Positions 45,992-57,338 of a stretch of 64,000 nt of DNA are shown piece after piece. Positions within the stretch are counted from its first letter, which is position 1, and every line of letters starts with the position of its first letter. The DNA is from Porpolomopsis calyptriformis (Eukaryota; Basidiomycota; Agaricomycetes; Agaricales; Hygrophoraceae): the NCBI GenBank assembly GCA_951640195.1, contig OX621166.1, positions 1,852,501-1,916,500 on the forward strand, in the 5' to 3' direction. The position numbers and the translations under genes were made by a program. A model generated the notes under the pieces. That model was not told the origin of the DNA. It worked only from the letters and a program-made list of their open reading frames with translations, and did not search any database.

Positions 45992-46950
45992 TTATCGTCC
46001 TGATGTCTGTTTTCGATGGGCGCCAAGGTCCCCGTTGGTAATGGCGAGTTGGCGCTCGGCTGGGACATCAGGGAGTTTGGACCGAGAGCTGCGTTCTGCG
46101 GGTGCAGGATGGGAGAGATCTGTTGTGTTTTGGCGAGTGTTGGATGCTAGGATGGGTGTGAAGATGTGTATAGCGATGGATGAGAGAGCATACCTTGAAC
46201 GAGGAGTGCGTCTGCTTCACGGTGGAAACTCTGCATGAGAACTTTGTATCTCTTGACTTCCCAGGTCATTTGCGATGCACGGGCGTTGTTGCCTTGTGAG
46301 ATGGCCCATTTGCGTTCTTCCTTGTAGCGACGGCGTTCGGTGTCCGCGAGGGAGGCGCGTGCGCGGAGGCGGGCTACCTCCCTGTCTAGGGGGGATATAG
46401 AGGATGATCTGGGACCGATGAAGTCTGAGGCTGTGTCGAGAGACGTGATGTCGGACTGGGTGGGTAAGAGGGGGCGGCGTGGGGTGTTGCTGAACTGGAC
46501 CAGTCTGCGTCTTTTGTCGGAGGTGGGTTGGGGTGGCGGAGAGGCTTGGCCTGGGCGTTGGGCGCGGTGATGATGATGATGGTGGTGATGGTGGTGGTGG
46601 TGGAATGTACCGTCTGAGAGGAAGCGGAAGAGGATGTCGGTCAAGACGAGGCCGAGAGCGGTGGCGAGGAGAGTTGAAGTGAACTTTGAGATATCATGGT
46701 CAGAAGTAAAGTCAAGGAAGAGCTTAGCGGAAAAGAGGGCGGCGACGAGGACGGTGAGGTCGTGGTTGAGAGTAGAAGCGTAGTAAAGAGCGATACCTTG
46801 AATGAGACCTAAAATGGTCATTAAAAAAGAAATTAAAAAAAAGAATTAAAAAAAGTAAATATTATAAATATTACATAATCGATAATCACATGTCATTTCG
46901 ATCTTATTTAGTCTCGCTGATGCACTCATTGCATCCTTATGATTGACCAT
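45992..46950 (-). CDS. Membrane protein with poly-His run and coiled coil
   Basis: Unrecognised function. Model of three exons (46950-46890, 46808-46194, 46146-45992), 831 nt, 276 residues. The first exon gives an N-terminal segment rich in Asp/Lys. The next has two hydrophobic helices (GIALYYASTLNHDLTVLVAA and LLATALGLVLTDILFRFL). A run of 12 His follows, then a Ser/Pro-rich linker and a charged helix (SLADTERRRYKEERKWAISQ, then TWEVKRYKVLMQSFHREADA) that predicts a coiled coil. An alternative start without the first exon is the ATG at 46821. The first ATG overlaps the start of the divergent hydrolase gene, so an internal ATG at 46929 may be used. Similar proteins seem common in agaricomycetes. 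Confidence 0.6.
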
Positions 46951-49428
46951 CTCGTTGGCCGACCAAATCCTTCCTGGAAACGTACCCAGGTTTGCTAACT
47001 TTGTCTCCCATTCTCTTTATTCACTCCACTCTAGGTGTTCCTCGTCATACTCTTCTGGCTATGGCGTATCCTCGCCGGGAACCCTGCTCCACCAAGGATA
47101 CTCTGGCTTAGACGCGTAAATAGAACACTCCGTGCGTTTATCTCTTCTATCATTTTTCGTCCCCCTCATATCCCCCTAGGTCAATTCACCCCCTGGCAAT
47201 TAATCGTAAGCGCTCTCACCGGCCTATATGCCGCACGCAATCTGGACAAGATCCTCGGCCTCGGCTGTGAGTTTCACCAACCCCACCCACCATTTTCTCA
47301 ACTACCCCCACCCTTTTTAGCTCCAGAACCACTCGCTCGTCTCGTGAGTTGGGTGAGGTTTTCTATTATCATCACTGATCTCTGTTTTCAGTACTCTCCC
47401 TCGTATTACCGCGCCACTTGGATAAACACAGGTCTTGACGCCGGTTTTGCCACCGCCATGACCATTCGCCCAAAATGGCTCAGAGATATGTGTTCCGTAT
47501 TGTTCTCGGTATATTACATCATATACGCTAATGAAGGTGACGAAAAGGTCTCGTCGCTTTCAAACTGTTTATTAATAATTGTCGATTAACTTTTATTTTC
47601 ATCCAGCTTCGCAAATTTAGAGCCATCCCAACCGTAGAAATGCTCCGTGTGACATGGGAAAAAACGACCAATCCCTATGTGATGCTTCTTTCCCCCCCGT
47701 CTGTCGTCACCGCTTGACCTTCTTTCCGTGTAGATTCGCCTGTTTACCCACCTCCCCCACATCGCCGTCCGTCGAAAGATCCTTTTATCGCGACCCAACT
47801 CGTCAATTTACGACCGACCCATTACAGCCTTCCTTTTTTTCGCTCTCCCAGAGAGTGACCTATGTCAGGCCACTGACCTCATCCTAGATTTCCCCGGCGG
47901 CGGGTTTGTGGCCATGTCTCCCGAACACCACGAGGAGCGTTTGCGAGCGTGGGCACTAAAGACTGGCAGGCCAGTGCTCTCGATAGATTACGGCAAAGCA
48001 CCAGAATGTACGTCCTTTCTCTTTACATCCCTCTAGAACATGAATCACCGTCGTTCAGATCCTTATCCCTTTGCGATTGACGAAGCCTACGACACTTACC
48101 GGGTACTAGTCGAGTCGGCTGGCGCAATCATCGGCATGTCTGGCCGGAAACTTGATATCATTATTTCTGGAGACTCCGCGTAAGTCCGTGGCCTCGTTCA
48201 GTCCAGTCTCATTTTGAATTCGCATCCAGGGGAGCTACGGTTGCCGTCAACGTGGTCATAAAGATTATCGAACACAACATGTCGCCGCATCCGATCGCGC
48301 ACTTGCCAAAACCGTCGGCTCTCGTGCTAAACTATGCAGCCCTGGACTTCAACTTTACGTCTTGGATGTCGCCAGCGAATTTGCGAGTGCTTCGATCTGA
48401 ACAGTCTACGAGAAACCTCCCAGGGCTGGCCGCGCAAAAGGATCATCTGCAACACGTCAGTCCGCTCAGTATGGTCGGAGACGAACGATCGAGTGGAAAG
48501 CGGTTAAGTAGGAGGTTGAGCTGGCGGGACGCATTGATGGGCGGCGGGAAGAGCATGCGCTATTCGACAAGGTCGGTGAGGACTCAGTCGCCGATTGTGA
48601 TACGGAGGCGGGGGGATTCACAGCCGCTGCCTCGTACGGGTGAAGATCAGGAGGACGTTACGGAATCAGAGAGCGAGGGAGATACTAGTGAGGACTTTGA
48701 TCAATGGAAAGAAGAGGAGAGACCGATTCAGGCACGTGTGCGACATTTGTACCCTCTATCATCGGAGGAACGGGAGAAAGATGGAGGGGAGGGGCAAGTG
48801 AAAGAACCTATTGGAACCCGGTTGACGATGACGAGTCGAACGGGGTATTTTCAGGATCGGATTATTTCACCGAGTATGGTGAGTGATCAAGTTGTGAATG
48901 ATATGCATTTTTTTTTAAAAACAATTACAGATGCGTGCTATGGCTATTTTATATATTGGGCCGCATCGGAACCCGGATTTTGCGACAGACTATCATATTT
49001 CGCCGATCCTTGCGCCGGACGAGATCCTGGGAGAGTTTCCGCCCCTCTTGATGCAATGCGGAGAGAAAGATCCGTTTGTGGATGACACGATTATTTTCGC
49101 AGCACGGGTGAGAAAGGCGAAACGGGCGCGAAAAGCGGCAAGGAAGAGTGCGCAGTTTGTGGAAGAGCTACGGATGAGTGCGAGGAATGGAGAATGCAGC
49201 GAGGGGGAGGAAGAGGAGAGTGTTGAGATGGTGCTGTTCGCCGAATGGAGTCACGGGTATTTGCAAATGGGAACGTTGATGAGAGAGGCGAAGGAGGTGA
49301 TTGAAGAGTTGGGGGAGTGGATGAAGGAACGATTCATGTCTGAGAGAGTTCAAGTGCGAGCGAAGGGAATGAATGAGAAAGACTTGCTGGAGAGAAGACG
49401 AAAGGAGTACAGCCACCACTATGTTTAA
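46939..49428 (+). CDS. HSL-type alpha/beta hydrolase (lipase/esterase)
   Basis: Hormone-sensitive-lipase-like carboxylester hydrolase. The first exon (46939-46989: MIDHLVGRPNPSWKRTQ) joins a hydrophobic N-terminal segment (FLVILFWLWRIL). The oxyanion-hole motif is LDFPGGGFVAMSPEHHEER. The nucleophile Ser lies in IIISGDSAGATVAVNV, split by an intron at about 48180. The acid is in CGEKDPFVDD and the His in AEWSHGYLQMG, completing the Ser-Asp-His triad. Between Ser and Asp lies an insertion of roughly 150 residues that is highly charged (48480-48860), as in mammalian HSL where a regulatory module sits there. It ends with a charged tail. Likely membrane-associated and acting on acylglycerols or sterol esters, but the substrate is not known. 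Confidence 0.85.
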
Positions 49429-49438
49429 TTATTACGTA

Positions 49439-50176
49439 ATGATCGAGATGATGACCACTCCCACCGCTGAAATGTCTTTTACGAACGCGAACTTGAAGTT
49501 ACCTCCGATTTTACAGGTTGAGAAACAGCAAGTGACCACATCAGCTACACAGCTAGCCAGTGCGAGCAGGAGACGGAACGAGGCACACTTTGTATGCCCC
49601 GTTCCAGGTTGTGGTTCGACCTTTACCCGGCGCTTCAATCTCAGAGGTCGGTTTTACCCCCGCTGTCGTCAGCCCATTTCAATCTCCCACTCACAGGTCA
49701 CCTGCGCTCACACACGGAAGAGCGTCCGTATGTCTGTGAATGGCCCGGTTGTCAGAAGGGCTTTGCGCGCCAACATGATTGCAAGTTGGTATTTATGTTT
49801 TAGAATGAATCGACCAGCGTCTTGATGCACACACATTAGGCGACATCAAGCCCTCCACACCACGAAATCGCTGGCCAACGTTTGTCCAGGCTGCAAGAAA
49901 CCATTCAGTCGGCTCGATGCTCTCAACGTGTGTCACCCCTTCCTGCTTTGGAGCACTCTCTAACTTGGCGTTGCTTACAGAGACACCGTGAGCGTCGCCT
50001 TTTGAGACGATTCACTTCCCCTGTACTCACCCTTTTTTTTCTTCTTTTCTTTCGTCGCAGTCCGGTCAGAGGGTGGGGCAGATTGCAGACAAGCGGCTGA
50101 GGAACACACCGTCTCGTTGAACGAAAGCGAGAACGTTAACCTGAGCACGACCGAGCATGATAATAACCCGTCATGA
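49439..50176 (+). CDS. C2H2 zinc-finger transcription factor
   Basis: Five exons (49439-49646, 49697-49784, 49840-49927, 49981-49987, 50061-50176), 507 nt, 168 residues. Finger 1 is [23 protein letters not shown], finger 2 [23 protein letters not shown] and finger 3 a [17 protein letters not shown] type with a single terminal His pair completed by the 7 nt exon. The acidic C-terminus ends [14 protein letters not shown]. Probably a DNA-binding regulator. Closely spaced fingers of this type occur in many fungal factors and no target is suggested. The start is uncertain: 49439 lies 10 bp after the hydrolase stop, and ATG 49472 is an alternative. Confidence 0.75.
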
Positions 50177-50183
50177 AATTTCG

Positions 50184-50193
50184 TATATATAAA
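50184..50193 (+). promoter_or_regulatory. TATA-like box TATATATAAA before PEX5
   Basis: Lies 52 bp before the PEX5 ATG and 7 bp after the stop of the preceding gene, so PEX5 transcription would start within a 69 bp spacer. Confidence 0.45.
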
Positions 50194-50245
50194 CCAGTAA
50201 TAAACACGTGCCGGCTATCTTTCCACCTTTAGATCCCCGGTCATC

Positions 50246-52772
50246 ATGGTCCTCCAATTCCTCGTCAACGGTTCCTCAGATTGCGGCCCTTCTAACCCTC
50301 TCCAGTCTCTTGCTAATCAGTTCGACAGGGATAGAGGAATACAACAGGTTGTGTTGATCACCCCTAACCACTACCTTTCTCATAATTTCAACAGGATCAA
50401 TTTCGTACACGGACGTCTTCAACGCAGGTCTATCTGTTACCACTGAGCTCGTCACCCCCCGCTCACATTCTCACACCAGCTCTTCAAAACACAGCAGGCC
50501 AGTCAACCCGGCTTCGACCAAGACGCAGCCTTGTTTTTCGCACCCCAGACTCCGGCCCCGGCCCCGACCGCGTTCGATCTCTTCTCCCTACGCGAGGCTT
50601 TGCCCTTGCAAACGACGACCGTTCAGCAGCCATCATGGGCGGCCGATTTTCTCCACTCGTCCTCTTCTCAAACAGTCGCCGCGAGGGAGTTCGAGACTGC
50701 CGCGCCTGTCTTGGAAGCACCGCAAGGCATGCTGTTTCGTGCTTTATTCGCGTGATAAGAATGCTTCTTGACAGACCAGAGCAGGCGGTGCGCAATGGAG
50801 CAGCCCTGTCTTTGGACAAGGGATGAATCCATTCCAAAGTTTTATGCCAGCGATGCCCATGCTAGCCCCTACCCGAATTCAACCCGATCGTCCGTCCTTT
50901 CTTTTAAAAAAAACCCTTTTTCTCTTTCAATCTGAAAGAAGTTTAAGATTCGCTCTGGGACAAGGAATTCCAATCACAAGAAGACGCGCTCACCTCATCA
51001 GCATCGCGAGACATGGTTCACCCTCAACTACCTACATCAGCACCTCAAGACGACTTGGCGCGGACAGCCGGACTTGTGGTCGACTTTGTCAAGCACGAGT
51101 CCAACCCCAAGTTTCAGAACAGCCAGTTTTTGGGGCTAATGAAACAGCTCAGAGACGGGGTCGTCGTCGTCAAGGATGATCAAATTGTAGAAGCCAGCAG
51201 CGTCGACGGCGCGCGTGCGATAATGCCATCCACCGCGAGTTGGTTCCAGACCGGGCGCGATGATGTCAAGGGTAAGGCGCGCGCCGTTGATCCCGTGGGT
51301 GCGCACACGCAAGAGGTGGCCGACCAGAACGAGGCGTATTTTAGAAAGGAAAATGAAGACTTTGCGCGATATTGGACCGATTACTATTCGGGGACGACCG
51401 CTGTGCCACCGCCGCCACTGCAGACGGCAGCTTGGGACCACCTGCAGGAACAATGGGATCGATTCGAGGCGACTTCCACTGGAATCAGACCGATCCATAA
51501 TTATCAATTCCAGATTAATAACCCATATCTACATCATCGCCATGCTTCATCTTTCGAAGGTCAAGGGAAAACTGTTCACGAGGCAAGTTCTGGCACTGCC
51601 TTCCGGTGGTATTTTGACATGCTCATGATGAATACCTTTTTTGTTTTGGCTGAACCAGTGTGTCCTCGAATTGGAAGCTGCGGTTCAGCGTGATCCGACA
51701 GATCCGAAGGGATGGTTTGAGCTGGGTGTGAAGCAGCAGGAAAACGAACGGGAGCAAAAAGCTGTACAGGCCCTTCAGAGGGCGATAGATCTAGATCCGG
51801 CGCATTTGCCGTCCTGGCTGGCGCTCGCTGTCTCTCGAACAAACGAAGGAGATCGGAGTGGGACGTTTGACGCTATTAGTGAGTGGGTCAATAGAAATAG
51901 TAAGTATGCGAGCGTGGTCGAGCGCTATCGCTCGGAGGTAGAGAGTGGCGATGGTCGTACCGCGGTTAAGCGGGACCCACTCGACCGATTGATTGATTGT
52001 ATGATCGCGATGGCGAGAAGTGAGGGGGAGATAGACGCTGATGTACAAATCGCGTTGGCTATTCTCCTCAACAGTAATGAGGTCAGCTTGTTTGTTTTGT
52101 TGGGGTTATCGAGGCTTCTATTGACGCGAGGGCATAATAGGATTATGAAAAGGCGCGAGATTGCTTCCGCACGGCGTTGGCGGTTAGGCCGAACGTACGT
52201 TTCCTCGCGTCTGATGCTGATAGGATCTAACGGGCCGGTCTTGTTTGTTAGGACTGGTTGTTGTATAACAGGGTTGGGGCGACTATCGCGAATAGTGGCC
52301 GTTCGGAGGAAGCGCTCCAGTATTATTATCGGGCGCTTGAGCTTAACCCAGCCTACATTCGTGCTAGGTGAGTGTTTCCTGGATGGTGTGTTGAGATTTC
52401 TTAATCTGTCGACTAGGTTCAATATTGGTATTTCCTGTAGTAATCTCCGAGTGAGTGAGATCAACCTCGGTGACGATGAATTTTTAATCCTTTGTTTTTA
52501 GCGGTATGAGGAAGCAGCGCAACACTTGCTTGACGCCCTGGTGTTGCAAGACAGCGATGGGATACGGAACAACACGAACGATGCGCGTGGTATTACGTCA
52601 GACACGTTGTGGGACGCGTTGAAGTTAACGTGTATGCACATGCAGAAGGTCGAGCTGGCTACGCTTTGTGATTTGCGGGACCTTGATGGTGAGTGTCGTT
52701 TTACGAGCCGAGGTCGTGTCTGTCTCACAGGGGGGGAACAATGTAGGTTTCCGGGATGCGTTTCAGGGATAG
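50246..52772 (+). CDS. PEX5: Peroxisomal targeting signal 1 receptor PEX5
   Basis: Cytosolic receptor that binds PTS1 tripeptides and carries proteins into peroxisomes. The N-terminus ([20 protein letters not shown]) holds the conserved Cys that is ubiquitinated for recycling. Pex14/Pex13-binding WxxxF/Y motifs follow: WAADF, WDKEF (formed across an intron) and WTDYY. The C-terminal half contains TPRs, for example [79 protein letters not shown] and [13 protein letters not shown]. One intron near 50728-50780 has no clear GT donor; a GC donor (after CAAG) or a later GT are both possible. About nine or more exons. The stop follows GFRDAFQG. Confidence 0.93.
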
Positions 52773-52911
52773 ATTAGATGGCTGGTCTATGTGAAAAGTA
52801 CATTTCTTGGTTATTAGCGATAATATCAACCTGCAGCACCATGATGAATGGATATCCAAGCCGAAGGGGACCACGCACCCTTCAGGCATATTGCTGCCAT
52901 CGGGGATTGCA

Positions 52912-53136
52912 CTAGCCTTCTTTCTCCCCCGATGCGGTCACATCAGTCGGTACGTCGTTGAGCTGGGTGAACAAGAGAGCGTCTTCCTCGTCGACTGGCT
53001 TTTCGGTGACTTTCTTCAACTTGGCCATGGCTTTCTGCATCAAGACAGCGTCCGATTTTTGTTTAGCGACCAAGTCGCGGACGTCCTGGACGTCTTGGTC
53101 GTTCATTGGGATGAGGGTTGGATTGCGGCGTATCAT
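52912..53136 (-). CDS. CDC26: Anaphase-promoting complex subunit CDC26 (probable)
   Basis: A single-exon protein of 74 residues. It begins MIRRNPTLIPMNDQDVQD. The M-x-R-R-x-P-T start is the hallmark of CDC26, whose N-terminus inserts into the TPR superhelix of APC6/CDC16 and stabilises the anaphase-promoting complex. A Lys-rich helix (RDLVAKQKSDAVLMQKAMAK) and an acidic tail follow. The frame stays open upstream, but using it would overlap the first exon of the divergent PRA1 gene. Identification rests on the short N-terminal signature, so it is tentative. Start codons of the pair are 121 bp apart. Confidence 0.68.
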   Translation of the reverse strand: MIRRNPTLIPMNDQDVQDVRDLVAKQKSDAVLMQKAMAKLKKVTEKPVDEEDALLFTQLNDVPTDVTASGEKEG

Positions 53137-53257
53137 ATTGTCGTTGATGTACAGTACAGTACGCGCAGCCGCTGCGGAAAAGAAATGTAAAAAGTGACAC
53201 GCACACACTCCAAGCGGTACAGACACTTTCTCCCCCTCTTTCTTTGCACCAAAAACA

Positions 53258-54060
53258 ATGGAAACCGTGATACGCATCAGCGACACTCTCAGATCGTTCA
53301 GGGTGCGAATATCTGTTTCTGTACTCGTCCCGGTTGTCCAAACTAACGTTTATTCTCTTTTTTTTTTTTTGGTGACAGGAGACTCGACTCAGTGCGCTGC
53401 GACCACCAAGCGAGTTTTTCGACTATCATCGCATATCAAGACCAGCAGATCTGAATCAAGCGACCTCAGTGAGCCCACACCCGTTACCTCGGTTGACAAG
53501 AAAGAAAGTTGACGGGATTCGCTAGCGTGTATCGTACAATACTCGTTATTTCTCGGGTAAGCTAGTCCTCGCCGTCGCTGTCGAAACACCGCCATTAACG
53601 CACGAATTCACACAGGAAACTATGGGATCATCGTCGCCATGCTGGTCATCTACGCCCTGTGAGTCTCTTTCCGCACTTTCTTTCCTCCCCCCCCTTTTTT
53701 TCTGAGTGTGTTCACAAAGGATCAACAACTACCTCCTCCTATTCTCCATCGCCTTCCTCGTCGGCGGTTTCGCACTCATCAACAAGTTCGGTACGTTCTC
53801 TCCTCTTGACCATCGTCTCTTTGTCAATAACATTATATCCTCCAGTCGATGAACCACTGCAATTCGGTGACCATGTCGTAAGCCAAAGGATGCTCTACAC
53901 CGGGCTGTTCGTGATCGGCATCCCCCTCCTTTTGTTTTCGTCACCCATCGGCACCTTCTTCTGGCTCGTCGGGGCATCCGCGATCGTCATCCTCGGTCAC
54001 GCCTCATTCATCGAGCCCGGCATCGAGAGCGAGTACGCTACGGTCCAGGACAGCGTTTAG
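53258..54060 (+). CDS. PRA1/Yip3 family membrane protein
   Basis: Prenylated-Rab acceptor family protein of ER/Golgi membranes, thought to help Rab GTPases reach membranes. Several exons. N-terminus METVIRISDTLRSFR, then RPPSEFFDYHRISRPADLNQ and RVSYNTRYFSGNYGIIVAML, the conserved entry to the first hydrophobic hairpin (VIYALINNYLLLFSIAFLVG). A second hydrophobic pair follows (LYTGLFVIGIPLLLFSSPIG, then FFWLVGASAIVILGHASF), and the protein ends GIESEYATVQDSV. Length and the four-helix layout match the family. It is convergent with the ERT1-like gene. Confidence 0.9.
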
Positions 54061-54319
54061 AGTTAGAGTTTTCTTCTCTTGCACGGCAGTACGTACGGCA
54101 TTCTTCTTTCTTTCTGTACGATTGCCGCGAAGACAAGAACTGTTTCCTCGACTTACACCATGGTCCGACCGAACCCTCTTTCTTTTTACTTTTATGGATC
54201 TCTACATCGTGCATTTATTAATGGACATGGTGTGCGTCGTCAGAATGTACACCCCCCCTCCCCCCCTCCCTCTAATGTGGGATGATAAGGATATGAAAAA
54301 ATTAAACAGCTCAAGACGT

Positions 54320-56361
54320 TCACAATAGCGGTAACCATTGACCTGGGTATAAAGCATGAACCCTGGGATCGGTCAAAGTAATGAAAGCAGTACACACCTA
54401 TAACGTGACTTGGCAGATCGAACAGGTCTCTCCGGACCGAAAAACAGAACGTACACGGTATAGGACCCCCCGAGGGCTTGAGCAGCACGCAATGGGAATT
54501 CACCGACTTGGTCGTGTTCTCGAACGCGTGCAATGCAAAACTTTCAAAGTACTCAACAACGGACTGGTTTTCGAATAGCTGTCGTTGTCCCCATCAGTGA
54601 TTATTTTTTTTTATAAACAAAGAAACACTGACTTCGTATATATATTTACGACGGTTGAGGAGTTCCTCCCGGGACCATTCTGTCAGTAGGCTGAATTCGG
54701 GTGCAACAAGGCAAATTTCCCCGGTCCTCCGCCACACGACGGTAGGTGTCCCGCTGTAGGAGATCAGCTTGTCGAGTTCCTGGTGACACTTCCAGTTAAA
54801 ACCGTCACAGAGCCGAGCAACATGACGAACCAGGAGCGACCGTTGAAAGCATCTCTCCACAAAAACCTCGTCGTCTTCTGACAGTGGCATTTGCAGAGCG
54901 ATAAGCGACGGTCGGTAAATGGCCAGCGCCCGAACGATGCGCAAGATGTCGTTCTTCTCAAATCTTGTGGTACAAAACATGGTCACCATAAGAGAAAAAA
55001 GGCGGAACGGTAAGGCATCCATGAAAGCTGAAGAAGGCTAGCAGACGCACCGAGTGGGCAAGTGTTTCATGAGGAAATGGTAGCCTTCGGTGTAATCGTG
55101 AGGTGCGGTCACATGGTCGTTGATGTTCTGTAATTGTGAATTTTGAGAAAGATGGGGCAGGGGCGTGCCCCCTGCGGTGAGATCGGAGCAGCCAATAGGG
55201 GCGGATGTGGAGGAGGTAGGTGAGTGGTGTGAGAGGGCGGGGGAGATGATGGCGGTAGAGAAGGCTTCTTTGGGAGGATTGCGAGCGAGATCGGATGGGT
55301 TGTATCGTGGGTGGAGAGAGTGCAAAGGAGGTTGTGATCTGAATTGTTGAGGATACTGGAGTTGCGGATCTTGGGAAGAGTTGAGTTGTTGTGAAAATTC
55401 GTATGATGACACATAATTGGAGGGTAGCGCGGAGGAATTTAGCCTGGAGTCGGACGGTTGTATTGACAATTCACCGTAGGAGGGGATGGTATTTTCGGGG
55501 GGGAACTGGTGTTGGGATAGTTGAGAGGCGGGCCAGGAAGGGTCAGAAAGGGCGGAGGGGTACTGGAGCGAAGGTGGGGGAGTGGTTTGGGGTTCGATGG
55601 GACTCGAGGTTCCCAGAATAGCAGAGAGCATCGAGTACTCGCTATTGGCTGCTTCGGAGCCGAAAGTGAAGCGGGTGTCAAAAGTGGGGTCGAAGAGGGA
55701 GTCGGTTGAGGGGAAGGGCTCGCCTGGGGAGTAGGTTAAGAGGGATGTGGGTGAAGAGTGGCGGTCGACTCACAGGCTGATATTGAAGGTGGCTCCATGC
55801 TGTTCTCTGTTGTTGAAGATTTGCTTCTTTTTAGTTGCTCTAAGCAGAGGTGAGCTGGACCCTGGATGGAAATCGAGAACGGTACCGAGTTCATCCTCGT
55901 CAAGAAGATATTTTGCTTTTTTTCGATGACCCTCGGTGCAACTGGTTGATATACCACGCTTGATGCATCGCTGACAGGGTCGGGCTATGGGGGGGGACGG
56001 TTAGCGTGGGTGGGGAGGTTGTATAGGGTACGGGAGACATACAATCGTCACAAGTAAGATGGGCCTTCTGGCAATGAAAGCAAGCGCGATTTGCCTTTTT
56101 CTTCTTTGGTCTGTCCCTGTTTTTGTGGTGCTGGGAAGAGTCACCGCTTTCGTCTGGAGTGTCTGTCCGCCTGCGTTTTGTGTTGGCGGGTGATTTTCTT
56201 TTGAGCGAAGAGGAGAGGAAGTCGGAGGAGGTGGAAGCGGTCTGGGGACTCTGAGAGAGGATTTGGGAAGGGTTAACGTAGGAAGAGATTGGTGGCGCCA
56301 GGGTAGGGTCGATCACGAGAGAGATGGTGTTTTGATGGTGACCATTGAGAGTTGCTTGCAT
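54320..56361 (-). CDS. ERT1: Zn2Cys6 transcription factor of ERT1/AcuK type
   Basis: Regulator of gluconeogenesis and non-fermentable carbon use. The DNA-binding domain reads [22 protein letters not shown] plus [20 protein letters not shown] across an intron: six Cys in Zn2Cys6 spacing with the [10 protein letters not shown] signature of ERT1/AcuK/AcuM. A long Ser/Pro/Gln-rich centre follows. The C-terminal PAS-like region carries [37 protein letters not shown] and [20 protein letters not shown], and ends VIGQWLPLL, as in the family. The splice pattern near 55.74-55.79 kb could not be settled. The start at 56361 is the first ATG in frame. It is divergent from MTQ1 by 139 bp. Confidence 0.87.
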
Positions 56362-56500
56362 GTACTTTAGAGGTCGAATGAGATGTGGTTGAGAGGAAGT
56401 GAGGATTGAAGAAATCACAGCTGATACTTGAAATGTTCATCCACCGTTAATTTCCTTTTTCGATTTACCGGAACCGTGAGAATATTTATTTATTTTATTC

Positions 56501-57338
56501 ATGTGCGGCAATACCGCCGGCACGGCAATGATCTTGTCTGAATTTCGTTGGTTATCTCAATCATCTAAATCTATGCTCAAACGTAGACTAAAAGGTGAAC
56601 CATTACAGTACATACTCGGTTCGTCTCTTTATATCATATTTGCTTTCCACTACACATCCAACAGGAACACAGCCATTCGGTCCATTGAACATCCGAACAC
56701 GTCCACCCGTTCTCATTCCAAGACCTGAGACAGAGGCTTGGACTATAACCTTATCAGAGCTCGTGTCCCCAACACCTCAGCAGCCCATATCCCTCTTGGA
56801 CCTCTGCACTGGCTCGGGCTGCATCCCGCTTCTTCTCTGCCATCTCTGGCCCAAAGGTGCATTGACCGCTTACGGTCTCGATATCTCTCCAGCCGCCATC
56901 GACCTCGCCAGAGAAAACGCGCTCGTCTGCGGCATCCCGACAAAAGCATTCACCCCTTTTCTTGCTGACGTCCACGATCCTGCCATCGTCAATTCACTCC
57001 AACCGCCATTTGACATCATCACCGCCAACCCGCCATACATATCCAGGAGAGAATACGACCTTCTCCCCCCATGTGTGAAGGACTACGAAGACCCGGGCGC
57101 GCTCCTCGGAGACCCCGCCGATTCCGAACAGCAACACGGTCTTTCTTTTTACCACTCAATCGCCAGACTTGTCTCGATCAAGGGCATGCTCAAACCCCGC
57201 GGCCTTGTCGTGTTGGAAGTCGGACACGGGCAAGCCAACGCGGTCAGAGACATCATCAAACTCGAAGCAGGCATGCACCACATCGAAATCTGGCAAGATT
57301 ACTGGGGAAAGAATCGAACCGTTCTCGCCCGAAGATGA
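56501..57338 (+). CDS. MTQ1: HemK/PrmC-type glutamine methyltransferase (mitochondrial release factor)
   Basis: SAM-dependent N5-glutamine methyltransferase that modifies the GGQ loop of peptide release factor. Two exons (56501-56618, 56665-57338), 792 nt, 263 residues. The N-terminal helical part has LKRRLKGEPLQYILGTQPFG, then RPPVLIPRPETEAWT. The SAM site is ISLLDLCTGSGCIPLLL. The catalytic ANPPYISRREYDLLPPCVKD motif (NPPY) is intact, followed by DPGALLG and VLEVGHGQANAVRDI. It is shorter at the N-terminus than many homologues. The mitochondrial assignment (MTQ1 rather than cytosolic MTQ2) follows from the HemK-like helical N-domain. Confidence 0.9.

Noticed and set aside
52912..53286. Longer (124-residue) version of the CDC26 frame
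   Set aside because: The extra N-terminus overlaps the first exon of the divergent PRA1 gene and destroys the M-x-RR-x-PT start expected of CDC26.
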